Positions 1 through 12,299 of a stretch of 64,000 bases of DNA are shown one piece after another. The position numbers and the translations under genes were made by a program. Under the pieces are notes generated by a model, which saw nothing but the letters and a program-made list of their open reading frames with translations, was not told the origin of the DNA and made no database searches. Source of the DNA: Temnothorax longispinosus. Its lineage: Eukaryota > Arthropoda > Insecta > Hymenoptera > Formicidae. The stretch is from NCBI RefSeq assembly GCF_030848805.1, contig NC_092365.1, positions 19,769,049 through 19,833,048 on the forward strand, written 5' to 3'. How positions within the stretch are numbered: the stretch's first letter is position 1; every line of letters begins with the position of its first letter.

Positions 1-90
1 AAAAATTGAAAATATTTTACTTAATACTTCACGTTAATGATAATTTTGCAAAGAATTTATAACGTTTTTGAATTACTAATGATTAAACAG

Positions 91-356
91 ATTTAGAAGC
101 ACGGCCGTGGGATTTCCAAGTTGAAGAATGCGAGCTACGTACTTGCGTTGATCAGTTCAATAATCGAAGATATTCGAACGTTCCGAGAGACGAGGAAATG
201 GAGCCGGTCGACGCGTCAGTAACGTCCGTGCTCGGTGCAAATGTGGAATTGACCGAGGAGTTCAAGCAACATTACGAATTATGGTTGCAACAGGAGGTGT
301 TTCAGAGGAGTATCAATTGGGATGAATTGTTGGATCCTGCGGCGTGTGAAATCTAA
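91..356 (+). CDS. Last coding exon of an unrecognised gene (partial, 5' part outside window)
   Basis: An acceptor (attaaacag) ends at 90. From there one frame is open to a TAA at 354-356, about 88 residues. The first two bases complete a split codon. The peptide begins LEARPWDFQVEECELRTC and ends INWDELLDPAACEI; it is acidic and rich in Glu, Trp and Gln, with a likely helical stretch around EEFKQHYELWLQQEVF. Composition and the clean acceptor argue for real coding sequence, but I do not recognise the family. An AATAAA follows at 669-674, consistent with a 3' UTR of about 330 bases. The first in-frame ATG (198) would give only 53 residues, so a spliced reading is preferred. The gene runs toward G6PD, tail to tail. 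Confidence 0.6.
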
Positions 357-686
357 ATTTCATATAAGTATAAAGCGCATGTGAATCGTATTTTCCTTAA
401 ATCATAGACTTGAATGAAATTGCGACATTTTTACGAATTACAAAACTTGTGAAAAGTGTTCAAGCGAAAAAACATTGCCATATCGACACTGCAAAAATTT
501 CCAAGTTGCATTTGATATCGCGATGAACGGTTCTAATTTAGGGAATGTTTAACAAAGAGACTTTCTGATGAAACGCGTAAAATATTTCAAATTTCTTTCG
601 TATTTAATTTGTGCAATGCAACATAGTGGCTTATAGTCATTTTCTATCATTATAGGCAACCAATTTTTAATAAATGTATACTTTTT

Positions 687-732
<46 letters not shown>

Positions 733-2345
733 GAATATTAAAAATTTAGAACATTTTAATAAAATACATTGTTTTTTTGCTGTTAAAAGTACCATCTGAT
801 TTTTCCATAGATCGAGTTATATATCATAATTTACAGGCATATAATATAATACGCCATAATTCAATTTCCTACATTTATATGTTTTTTACATGTCCTCTCC
901 TTTTCTATCACAGTGAACATATGCAATCTTCAAGAGAACCTTGATGTATGTGTGCAGAGACCATCTTACTTCCTCCTAGCCTGCACTATTTGATAAAACA
1001 AATATATATACATATAATTATTACGTATACATAAATTATACATATATCTTCAGTTCATCGTTAATCATGACATCAATTTGTATCTATATATCCATGTATA
1101 GCTGATCTTAAGAGGAAGTGGAATAGCAGGATTATGTTGAGCTGCGAAATTTAGTGCTGTATAAGATGTAAGATGATCGGCTACCGCTTACCTGGTACAC
1201 TTAGAATAAGGTTTTTTCCACAATGTAGGTATATACACATACGGCAAGTCAACTTTCTTTTATTTATTTAACGTAAGTTACGCAATCGAATAATCTCACA
1301 CAGATCTCTAGCGTACAATTATTTGTACAATTTATGCTATCAAAGACAGTTGTACAGGATGCCGCGATTGGTATCACACATGTTTCGATTGTCAAGATTT
1401 AATAAAACTAATCTAAAAGAAAGACTGATTCACATTCCCCCGCAATCTTGATCTTAAGGTAGCCTCAATAGGATGTTATAGGTTTGTTCTTTGTGGTTGC
1501 ACTAGTGCAGCTCTCTTATACTGACGATTTCGAGATATAAAGAATGCGAAGATCAACATAACAGATAAAACGACATAATACAACTGATTAAATCAGTTTG
1601 TAATTTAGAATTGATTTTTCAGAAAAAAAATTTTTTAATTTTATTATAATTGTTAAAACCAATCTGGACTGAAAATAATGATAGTACATAATGTAATATG
1701 TTAAACTTGTTTTAAGTAATAAAATATAAAAATCTTAGGAGAATTTAAATTAATGAAAACGAAAATATATAAAGTAACAACGTATATATAACAATGTATA
1801 TATATTTGTGTGTACGCGCGTATGTATACTTTAATTACTTTCTTGCATTTTCATAAATTCGGAATATTACTGCTTTAGTTTTAAATCAAGTATCATAGAT
1901 TTTTTAATCTTCCGCTTATTATCAGTATTGCAAATTTGCAATTGTTACATTTTCAGGCCTAATATAGAGATTACAATAAACTGTTGCACTGCAAATACTG
2001 CTACATTATGACAGAAAAATAGCTATATCTGATATCGTCAATTTCACTCAAAAGAACGCTTCAGTGCATACTTTCGACATTTAATGCAGAAAGTTCAGCG
2101 ACAGAGAACAAACTTTATGTTTTCACATATATGATAAAATCGGATATGTAAATATTATCAATAAGATACAAATAGTAAAATATATATAAATATTACATAT
2201 AAAATTGTAAAAAAATATTTATATACGACGATTTAGCAAAAATTTTGGAATGTGACAGTCAACAGTTGCGTCGCTTTAAATATTCTTAGATATTTTAAAA
2301 TTTGTACTTTGCGTGATGAATCTCATATCACAATCAACATTGATT
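357..2345. other. Convergent intergenic region with the 3' UTRs of the 1-356 gene and G6PD
   Basis: AT-rich, no supportable reading frame. It holds AATAAA at 669-674 for the plus-strand gene and a (TA)n run at 692-727. On the minus strand possible AATAAA signals for G6PD lie at about 1640-1645 and 1258-1266; both are far from the G6PD stop, so the true 3' end is uncertain. Confidence 0.5.
692..727. repeat. (TA)n microsatellite
   Basis: Uninterrupted TA dinucleotides just downstream of the AATAAA at 669-674. Confidence 0.95.
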
Positions 2346-4463
2346 TCATGGTTTCACCCATTTGTACGAACCATAGTACGCGAAATTATTTTTCTTCGCC
2401 ATGTCGTCAGCTTCTTTCGGCCCTCGGGATCCATATCTGAAATTTTTAAATAAACAGTAATATATTTTGCACGCATTAAAAATACTTACAATCCGCGCTA
2501 CGTACTTATATGGAATCGGTTGGATTTTTTCTTTTTCAATTTGATGAAGCAACGGCGTGAATATCCGCCATGCTTCGTGCAACTCGTCGTTTCGCACGAA
2601 ATGCATTTGCGAACCGCAAAAGACATCTAAAATTAATCTCTCGTAGGCATCCGGTAATTTAAGACCCTGGAAAAAATGATATTCGTAATGAGCAGGATGA
2701 TGCCTTACTACATATCCGATTTTAACTTAACGACAAATTCTTTGATCAACGAAATTACTTACCTTATATCTACTGCCATAAGTAAAGTCCAATTCCGTTT
2801 CTTCCATGTCAAACGTGATGCCGGGTGACTTTGTCATCATTTTAATGTACAATGCTTCGCCTGGTTGCACCCTGATCACCAATTCATTCCTTTTTGCTTT
2901 CCCATCAAAGATATCACCCGGTACATCTTGGTACTGTACTCTAACTTCTGCTTTTCTTTCGTTTAGAGCTACGAGACATCGCGCGGTGGTTAAACAAAAA
3001 GTTTTTTATTTGCCGAGAAACGGACCTCCTTCAATCTTCTTACCTTTTCCGCATCTCAGGATGAACGGTACTCCGTCCCACCTTTCATTGTTTATTTTTA
3101 GCACTGCAAACGCGAATGTCGGCGTATTGGATCCGGCTGGTACTGTGGTATCCTCCAAGTAGCCTAAACGTGCTTCCGGTTCCTCAGCGTCCGGGTTTCC
3201 GACGTATTGACCGAGGACCACCTGATCGAGCTGCACGTCTTTGATACATCTGAGAACTTTTACCTTCTCGTTTCTGATGTCATCCGGTTGACAAGACGCA
3301 GGTTTCTCCATAGCTACCAAGGACAAGATCTGCAGCAGGTGATTCTGCATCACGTCTCTGATGATGCCGAACTCGTCGAAATAGCCGCCTCTACCGTGAG
3401 TGCCGAATGGTTCTTTGAATGTGATCTGCACTGAAGCTACATTGTCCCGATTCCATGTCGGATTGAATATCCTGTTTCCGAATCTCAAAGTCATCAGATT
3501 CTGCACCATCTCCTTGCCGAGATAGTGATCAATACGGTAGATTTGCTCCTCGCTGAACAGCGTCGCCAAGTGATCGGAAAGTTTCTGCGACGAGGCAGCA
3601 TCGTGGCCGAATGGCTTCTCGATTATAATTCTCGTCCATCCTCTGAAATTTCAATATAGATATATTTATAAATTGGATATATACATTCTGTTATATTTAT
3701 CCATAAAACAAATTGGTAACTTTGTTTGATGTATTTTCTCTTTTCAATTCTTAATGCTTTAGTTGATTATATTCCATATATGTTCAAAATTCGTGCTTAC
3801 TTCTTTGCCATACAGGTAAGCCGGAGTCGTATCGTCACGCTTTCGAACACGCTCGGTGGTAGTGCCAGATAAAACAGCCTGTGCGCAGTGTTTCCTTGCT
3901 CAAACTTTTGTAATTCACGATTTAGTAGCTCAAAGTCTTTCTTCTGATCGTAGGAACCAGCGACGTAGTGATTCAGCTTCCAAAATTCTTCGTACTTTTC
4001 CTCCTCGTCCGGATTCACGTTCATGTATGGATGGCACTTCTCACGCAATTGTTCTACTGTTAATCTGCTTCTAGCATAACCGACGAAGGCGGTAGGTTTC
4101 GGTAGGAGATTGTCTCGGAAGAGCCACCAGAGAGTCGGATAGATTTTCTTCTTGGCGAGGTCCCCCTTTTCGACATTAACAAACGCAGTAGTTAAATAAA
4201 AATTTGGAAATAAAATTTGATAAGTAGGAATCAATATATACTCATTATTTATTACGCAGTCAATGTCCGAAAAATTACAATCCAATTTTAACATAAAAAA
4301 AAACAAAATGTTAATTACATAGTTAAATTTTAATAGAGAATAACAAACATGCTTCTAAAGCAAATAATATTATTGAAAAACCGTTCAAAATTCCTTATAT
4401 ATAATATCATGTATAAAAGTTAATTGTTGACCGAACGTTTCACGCAGAAATTAACGTTCGTGA

Positions 4464-4520
<57 letters not shown>

Positions 4521-7500
4521 ATATTTTTATTTTAGAAAATTGAACAGAAACAAACTTTAACTTATAATGTACAAAAGGTAAAAAAAGAAACAATCATGAC
4601 AAGCGAAGGATAAACACACTATATAGCGAAAACTTTGTCAATTTTATACCTATTCTAAATCTAACTCTAAACAACTTCGCATGATGATTTCAACTACCTT
4701 TCTAAATACGAGTGAACTCGTCACTGGTCAATAAATTCGGCTAACAAACGAGTCTCTAGTCAATAACGTGTTAAATTACGCATTCTATAAGAGAGATACT
4801 GACAAGTATGAATGATCAACGGATATTCATAAATTGCAATTAGCGTTACTTGCATATTTTATATTTTCCTTCAAAATAAACTTACAGATGCTCCAAAGGT
4901 AACAAACACATGTGGGATGAGCCTATCAAAATGAGTTCCTTCCAAATGATCCATTTCGTCCGATTTCAGGGATTGCCTGAAGTACTGCAGGCTCTCCTCC
5001 GTCGACGTCCCTACGATTAACATTAGTCTTCATTTAGTGGTATTATAATTTTACATTATGTTATTTTATAACATTTCTAATGCACTTTATCAATATATCG
5101 TATAAATGCTTATTTAAATGAATGTTATTTATGAAAAAAAATTTCATTGTGTATCACTTTTTTAGTATTCATTATCTCAGTCACATGTAATTAATTTATC
5201 ATATGTTTTATATGTGTAAATAAGCGACAAGAATTGTTAATAAGACATATCTTTTTGAATTTACCGATTTATCACTCTTGCAAATGGACACTAAGTTCCA
5301 AAAGATGCAACATTTAATGCATCTATTGCTCAATTAAAAATATTTACGTTTAAAATGGAAATGTACGATACTTTTTCCGTCCTTCTATTTGTAAAATCAA
5401 GTTTCGTGCCAAAATAACATTATCTACGTGTAATCATTTAAATATTATTTTTAAGGATATATTTATCTATATATATAAAGAGATAAAACCTATGACCTTT
5501 ATATTAACCCTTCGTAGTCACACATGGGTCAATTTGACCCACCTTCCATTATTTATGGAATGACCTAATATTTGATATAAAAAGTGACATTTCGCAAAAT
5601 TCGCACGATTAATGGCAATTAGATAATTTGGGATAAAAGCCTTGGAGTAAAATCGCGACCATTGTCACTTTACTATTATGTAAAATTGAAATATTCATCA
5701 AGTTCGACGTAATCGAAACGTGACGCTATCTCTTATATTTTCATATGCATTTTTGTGACGACGCAATAATCATACATATTAAACATTAATATCACTAAAA
5801 TTTGATAATCTATTTCCTACATACTATGTAATACCGTATGAAATGAGTAATGGCAAAATCTACAGTCTCGCTGAGGTCATACAGAGATATTTTGCGGCAG
5901 GAAATTAACCACGTGATGGAGATATACACATCTAATGTACAAATGTAGAAAATTTTCACTTCTCACGTGGCGAGAAAACTGTCATCTCCTCTTTAATTAA
6001 ATATCAACAGAACATGGAATTTCTTATAAATATAAATTATATATCACTACACTATAAATCACTACAAATTTCAAATTTCTCACACAACTGTGCAAAATTT
6101 GCTGCACGATACACAATAACACTTCAACGCATCCTGTAAAAGCTATAGGGTGTTTTTTATTTAGTGACACAAGCGTCGTTCTGTCTTTGTTACTCGACTC
6201 CCAAGAAAGATAGAACGACTTTTGTCACTAAATAGAAAACACCCTATAGCTTTTACAGGATGCGTTGGAGTGTAAAGCGGGGAGCACACACTTCTTGCAT
6301 AGCGCATAAACATAAGCATAAGAGAATTGATTGGTCCATATGCATGTGCATAAGGAAATAGACCAATCCGTTTCTTTATGCATATGGTTATGCACCTATG
6401 CAAGTTTGTCTGGATAGACCTTTATTGTGTATCGTGCAGGAAATTTTGCACAGTTGTGTGAGAAATGTGAAATGAGAAAAGTTTTTGTCGATTTGGGTCA
6501 CTAAATAGAAAGCATCCCTAATAAGAGTGAATGTTAGTCTCTATATAGGTTCTTCTGAGTATTGATATTCTGAGAGTAACCTTGGAAATCGTCTACTTCT
6601 ACTGCATTTACGTCTTTAGTCATTTTACACCTACGCACATCCGGTTAAGATGAAAAAGATCTTTTAACGTGTACAAAAGAAATAATTATATATTCCTTTG
6701 TATAATGTAACATATTTCCAAGGTATATAGTAGAGGTTTTTCAGATACTAAAACCAATGATTTAAATAAGAATAATTTTTAAATAATCTATGAAAAAAAA
6801 TTATATGTGTTATATCCTTTCTCGATTCCATACATAATTTCTATACAATTAAAATAAATTATTTTATACCACTTTTAAAATATAAATTAATAAATAAAAT
6901 AATTTTTTTATATACCCAAAAATATTCTGAATTTTATCCTTAAAATAATTTAATTTTGCGGAGATCGCTTCTTCTATTCCTCTATTTAGTGATTATGATT
7001 TTTATTTTGCAAGGTTGAGTACGATTTGCGTGGAAAAAAAATTAGCAGTGATAAAGAAGTAATCTCCGCAATATTAAATTATTTTAAGGACAAAAATTCA
7101 AAATATTTTTTTAGTGGTATGGAAAAATCAATTCATCGTTCTAAAAAACGTTGAAATAAGGAGTGATTATATTAAAAAATGCAAATTGTCACAGTTTCAC
7201 TTTTTTATATTCTTGGACCGAAAATTTGTGGGCCTTACTACATATGTCACGTGAAGATTAACGTTTTCTTTGAAAACTTTTAAAAATTTTGTTTCTTTCT
7301 TTTCTCGCGTTTATTTAGCTTTACTTTGATGCACCAACTATTTAGAAATATCACATATTTTATTTTTTTTATATTTCCCACTTAATCACTCACAAAACAG
7401 AATATTTATTATTACTCATATCACTATAACTCGTAATATGACAAAAAGTTGATATAATGCATAATTACCATTTAATTATCATTTTTATATTTTTTAAATC

Positions 7501-7725
7501 AGAAACCCATGGAAGTTTAGAATCATTAGTTTTCATATTTATCAAAAAAGAAAAAATTAAGTTTGCTGACAGTATAATTTATTGCTGAATAAAAAATTCT
7601 GAGATAATATCATCAAAATATGCGAGTTGCTAGTTGCATAATATTTAAAATCGTCAGTTTTTGAAGCAGAAATATAATATGCAAACATATTCGTGTTTGA
7701 ACTTACTTGTACATAAGGTACTCAT
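2346..7725 (-). CDS. G6PD: Glucose-6-phosphate 1-dehydrogenase, complete, 7 coding exons (proximal first exon)
   Basis: Oxidises glucose 6-phosphate to 6-phosphogluconolactone with NADP+, the entry step of the cytosolic oxidative pentose phosphate pathway and a main NADPH source. Minus-strand coding exons: 7725-7707, 5010-4886, 4165-3801, 3642-3044, 2968-2763, 2666-2506 and 2436-2346 (stop TGA at 2348-2346). All introns are GT-AG and all phases agree, giving 1566 nt and 521 residues, the usual length for the family. Visible motifs are the NADP-binding GASGDLA (about residues 46-52), EKPFG (178-182) and the catalytic RIDHYLGKE (206-214); the C-terminus is complete, ending YKWVKP. No key residue is missing. 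The first intron (2.7 kb) contains fold-back repeats. A second first exon at 12498-12516 can replace the first 19 nt. Drosophila Zw is the expected orthologue. Confidence 0.96.
2437..2505 (-). other. G6PD intron 6 (69 bp)
   Basis: Donor GTACGT after TATAA and acceptor TTTCAG before ATATGG. Reading through this intron inserts non-family residues, whereas splicing restores the conserved YKYGSRGPKE junction. Confidence 0.93.
4469..4518. repeat. (CT)n microsatellite in G6PD intron 2
   Basis: About 25 CT units. It lies between the exon ending at 4165 and the exon at 4886-5010, so it may be length-polymorphic within the intron. Confidence 0.95.
5504..5550 (+). mobile_element. Possible piggyBac-like transposon end (fragment)
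   Basis: A TTAA is followed by CCCTTCGTAGTCACACAT and a near-palindrome GGGTCAATTTGACCC. TTAA plus CCC is the usual piggyBac-type terminus. I could not find a matching inverted end downstream, so this is at best one end or a decayed copy within G6PD intron 1. Confidence 0.35.
6068..6473. mobile_element. Nested fold-back (palindromic) MITE in G6PD intron 1
   Basis: Outer inverted arms of about 55 bp (6068-6122 and 6420-6473) share the core CACACAACTGTGCAAAATTT. Against the left outer arm sits a second palindrome whose ~44-bp arms (about 6127-6171 and 6224-6268) share CATCCTGTAAAAGCTATAGG. The remaining spacer contains a third, diverged inverted repeat (about 6293-6340 and 6365-6404, CTTGCATA ends). 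No transposase frame is present. Just outside, 6491-6518 resembles the inner element's GTCACTAAATAGAAA end. Confidence 0.8.
6911..7121. mobile_element. Second palindromic fold-back element in G6PD intron 1
   Basis: Imperfect inverted arms of about 60 bp (6911-6970 and 7060-7121) share the core CCTTAAAATAATTTAAT and GCGGAGA. The loop is about 90 bp and AT-rich. There is no coding capacity. The family is not identified. Confidence 0.7.
7707..7725 (-). CDS. G6PD: Proximal first coding exon of G6PD (19 nt)
   Basis: ATG at 7725 starts MSTLCT plus one base (A), then donor GTAAGT. The acceptor exon at 5010 begins GG ACG, so the split codon becomes AGG (Arg). This start was chosen because it is the nearest exon in correct phase with a consensus donor. 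Its position within a G6PD-like N-terminus, which is poorly conserved, fits. Confidence 0.7.
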
Positions 7726-7960
7726 GGCTTTGTGGTTTACGAACAAGTCGCACGGGAAAGACACTAAAAAAAGTCACGTGATCGACTGACTATCGGTGCC
7801 AGTAGGTCTTGCCGCACTCCTTCGACAATCTCGCCGCTTCACCAGCAGAACCGCGACTGGCGTCGGTTTTGCCTTGCATGCGCGCACCACGTGCAATCAG
7901 GCAAACGTAAACGCTTATGAGGCAATCGTGGAGTGCCCTCGATGATAGATAAACTGATCA
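7726..7960 (-). promoter_or_regulatory. Probable proximal G6PD promoter with two CACGTG E-boxes
   Basis: Moderately GC-rich segment directly upstream of the proximal first exon. CACGTG palindromes occur at 7775-7780 and 7888-7893. Known biology: CACGTG binds bHLH-Zip factors such as Myc/Max or Mondo/Mlx, which drive sugar and NADPH metabolism in insects. That they act here is inference; no TATA box was recognised. Confidence 0.4.
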
Positions 7961-8836
7961 TCCAATCATTTTCCATTAAAAAAAAAAACAATTCAATACC
8001 TTCATTATCCCAAATGTGTATTTAAACAGAAACGTAGGTAGGATATTATATGAAGGAGCCCGATGCTCGCGAAAAAAGCTAGGTATTTAACTTAACAATT
8101 ATAATAAGCATTTAACTAAGCAACATAATAAAAAACGTAATGGTTTTAAATATAAACATGTTATTTAAGATAGTTCGATGATTAATAGTAAGGATTTTTA
8201 TCTTTCCAACTAGATATCCTTATCGATAATTATATACTTAAATAATGATTGCATAAGCAATGCCGTCTTGGCACTTTTACGCAAAATTTGCCTGCTAACA
8301 TGCGTCTTTCTATCTCTATTTTAGTTTTTCTACGCACACTAGCATATCCTCCGGCAATCTCCAAGTGCGAATCAGATTTAGATTTTTATCTAACTCTGAT
8401 AATCACAGAGCACTCCGGTCAAGGCGATGGAATGATAAGTTCTGTTTATCAACGAATCCAATTACACGTACATTCTCTCGCGCAAGATTTTTGCATATCT
8501 TGCAAGATTTTGTTATTTAAATATTTTGTTTACAATTAAAAGTTTGTGAGCATATAGATTCTATTTACGCAAGTGCGATGTGCAATCTATGCTGGAGAAT
8601 TAATGACACATTGCATAACGATGACTCAGTCCTCGTGTATCAATGTACGTAATGTGACGTTACTATACATAAACTTAGCTCTTGCAATTTGTACAAATAT
8701 TATTTCCACAAACGGAGAAGCTCCAGGCCGTTGGAAGCACCGACGTATATGAAAATCAACGAGACACCTGTCGGCGGACTAATCCGATCTTATCCCAGCA
8801 TCATGACAAGTTGACGTACCGACAATTACGTGATGT

Positions 8837-9505
8837 CAGTGGTGTACCCAGGGGGGGATTAGGGGGATAAATCTCCCCTCCGAAATTTTGGAACCAAATA
8901 TGAGAATGAAAGGTTGAAAGCGAAGAGAGAAACGAAATTGTGAATGCTTTAAAGTCTAAAGACAATGCTCTGAACGACTGTAATAATAATTGATAAGATG
9001 GCATATGTCTGTCGTACCAATTATACGATGTACGCAATCTTTTTAAAACGCTCAGACTTTTATTATAGTCCTTTAACAGTAAAATGACGTTGCTTTGGTT
9101 TGATTCAGATGTAAAAGGTATCTGAATTATTTTACGCTGTATTTCACTATCTTTTCACCGTAAAAAAACGTACAGCTTCTTATTTCATTCACACATACAA
9201 CATCAGTGTCCTAAATAATGTACAGCCATCTAAATACAAAGGCATATATTATAAGCAGGGATTTCTTGCCTACTATTGTCTTTGAAAAGTCATTCTAAGT
9301 GTCTTTTAGGGGTTTACAATCTTTTAAGAGGTCTACAACATAATTCGAGAAAGAAATTCTTCTTATTTTTTTTTAAGTTTATTTCGAAAGTTTATTAGTT
9401 ACTACCTTTATACATATAATATGCGCTAATGTTACAATTAGTATTAAATCTTTTCAAATATATCTCCACCCCCCCCCCCGAAATTAAATATTGGCTACGC
9501 CCCTG
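8837..9505. mobile_element. hAT-like non-autonomous DNA transposon (669 bp)
   Basis: The left end reads CAGTGGTGTACCCAGGGGGG; the right end, read inward, is CAGGGGCGTAGCCA. CAGNGGYGTA termini followed by G-runs are typical of insect hAT MITEs. The 8-bp flanks CGTGATGT and CATGATAT agree at 6 of 8 positions, compatible with an aged 8-bp target duplication. The interior has no transposase frame. Confidence 0.65.
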
Positions 9506-9906
9506 CATGATATTGTATATTATTAGTTATTATATAGCTATTTCTATAGATATTATAATTTACATACAAATATGACCGTCGAAGACATAATGATGCATAA
9601 TGATGCAAAAACAGAGATAAAATAATGCAAAAAGTATAAGATACATCTACTACATTCTTCATCGTTTAAGAGAACTATTAATAGTTTTCTTAAATTCTTA
9701 AATAAGATGTACCGTTTCGCCACTCATGAAAGAATCACGGGGAAAGGAGGGTATTCGCGAATTGCTAAAATAACAGCAATAATTTATATTATTATCAGAT
9801 TGTACACTTAAAGAAAAACGTTATTACTTATTTTTTATGATGCACGCGTAAAAATTGTGAAGGCCACGCAAATCATGCGTGCGGAGATACTCATATAATA
9901 TGTGTA

Positions 9907-9909
<3 letters not shown>

Positions 9910-9958
<49 letters not shown>
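9910..9958. repeat. (TA)n microsatellite
   Basis: About 24 TA units in the intron between the two G6PD first exons. Confidence 0.95.
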
Positions 9959-9960
<2 letters not shown>

Positions 9961-10256
9961 TGATAACGATGACTGGCAAATCAATTAACTGCCATCAGTC
10001 GGCGAGTGCCAATGAGTGCGCGGTTCTTGAATGGCATCGTCGCGATGTAATAGGTCTCCTCACACTTCTATTTTCAAGGGCAACCCTTCAATTGATCGTA
10101 ATCGATTTCATTAATGCGTGACCTTAATGGCGGAATGACAACTTAATCCTCCGTTTGATTTTCCATAATTAGAGCTTCGATGAGACATCCACGATCGATG
10201 GACAATGTAATACTTAATTGCTTAATTTTGAAAGTGATTTATGTGCAAGATCTTTT

Positions 10257-10406
10257 TTAACCCTTTAGGGGCCACACATCGATCCCGTTGGAGTAAAATA
10301 TTATAATTTATAAGATGGTCTTAAAAGACGTCCCTGATGAAAGTTTTTTAGTTTTTGTAGTTTTTTTATTGTACATAATTATGTACACAGGCTCCTAAAG
10401 GATTAA
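10257..10406. mobile_element. Short piggyBac-like MITE with TTAA flanks
   Basis: TTAA (10257-10260) precedes CCCTTTAGGGGCC; at the other end GGCTCCTAAAGGA precedes TTAA (10403-10406). Terminal inverted repeats agree at 11 of 13 positions. The 142-bp body has no coding capacity. A TTAA target and CCC/TCC ends fit piggyBac-type transposition. Confidence 0.6.
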
Positions 10407-12299
10407 AACCGATTTCTTTATCTTTCTTTCCAATATGATCGATTCAGTGGGAACAGATGTACTAATTTATGCCGATTAAAATGAAAAAATTTCGTCCCAA
10501 TGGACAATCAAAATCACACTTTTTGCTGCGGCAGCGAATCATTTAACGTTGACGATATGCAATCAGATTTGTCAATCGCACACATTAAAAAACACGCTTC
10601 TGCTTTCGTAAACAATTAATCAAAAATTGAATAGCAAGTTATAACTCTTATTATAACTCTCAATTTTTCTATTTATATAAATGTTCTCTCAAGACTAAGT
10701 TAAAGTTAGTTAGATAAAACGTTACACTTTAGATTATAGTAATGCGTTCTGTTGAAATTTAACGTTAACAATATATACGCGATGATTTCAAACGCGATAG
10801 CGGAACAGAATGTATGAGACAATTTTGAAATTTAAATTCTTGCTGGCTCACTTGAAATGCGCATAAGATATAACTATCGTGACGTAGTAAGAGTAAAGAA
10901 TGACTTTAAATATAGCTAAACAAGCCTTTGTATCCTTTTTTATCCGCAATGCAATTTCGATCATTTTTTGCCCATCACTGATGCATATTGTAAGGATGTA
11001 ATTGTGCGTTGCATTTTGTACGTATGTATTATTATACATATATAACACTGTACTACGTATATCTCTCGTACAAGAAAAGTACAGTAATTATAACATAGAA
11101 ATTTAACAATCACTTCGTAAGATTAAAAAAAATTTCTGTTTATTTATTACGTATGTTCGGAAGAATTTATTAAAAATTTTAGTTTATTTTATTTATTTAA
11201 AATGTTTAAAATATACTTGCGTTTTGACACGCTGACTTAATCAGTACGTTCTTACGTAACAAAATGTACAGTCACACCATCCACGTTGAAGGATGTAAAA
11301 ACATAATTGCATTTGTGCAACATGTGGTTTTTTCTTTTACGTGTGCCCCCGGCATTAATTTAATGACGCGGACCTACTTTTCAAAGCAGCCTGGAATGAG
11401 TTATACACCAGCGGCTGCGAAACTCTTTGTGTAAATAAAGCTATGTCAAAATCTAGAGCGGCTAAGCCGTTCTCCGATTTCGCGACGTCGGTTTCGTTTC
11501 GGTACAAAAAAAAAACTTACGTCATTTTGCTCTCACACATACATGTGTTCAATTCTTCATATCACGACTTCCAAAATCTTAAACTACTACAATTTATGAT
11601 AAATGATTAAAATATCAATTTTCCGAAGATATTCGGAATAATTGGCGTGTTAATCGCCAAGGCCACAAAAATAGCATCATGAATGATAGTGCTTATCATG
11701 AATGATAAATTCTTACGTATTAAGATTCTTGTGTTAAATAATTCAAATATTTTGTTAAAGTCACGTATATATGATTTAATTAATACAGTAATTATAAATA
11801 TATAGCTTAATTGTATAAATAAATTAAATATTTATTATTTAATTAAAATATTTAATTAAAATAATTATATATTTATTCATATATATATAATTTCAAATAT
11901 AGTTTTTAAATATATATATTATTTCAAAATATATAAATATATATTTCAAATAAACCGAAAGTATTTTTAATCGATTATCTCAAGAAGAGATACATAATCA
12001 CATGCTGATAAAATAATCACGTTTTAGTCTCATGGACAATCTTCATAAAGCTCCAGAAGTAAATAATTAATAAAAATTCGGACAAATACAAACTGCGTAA
12101 AAAAATTCACCGAAACGACACATGTATGCCATGTATTTTGTTATATGTATGTATGTACATCGCACATATCCCACGAGATAAACAGACGGGCTGCGACACT
12201 GGCTGACACCCGTTGTTCGCAAACATGGAATTTTTCTCGCTCGCTCGAGATCGCTTGACGAAAAAAAAAAAAAATAACATCGTACGATGCATTATCGAC

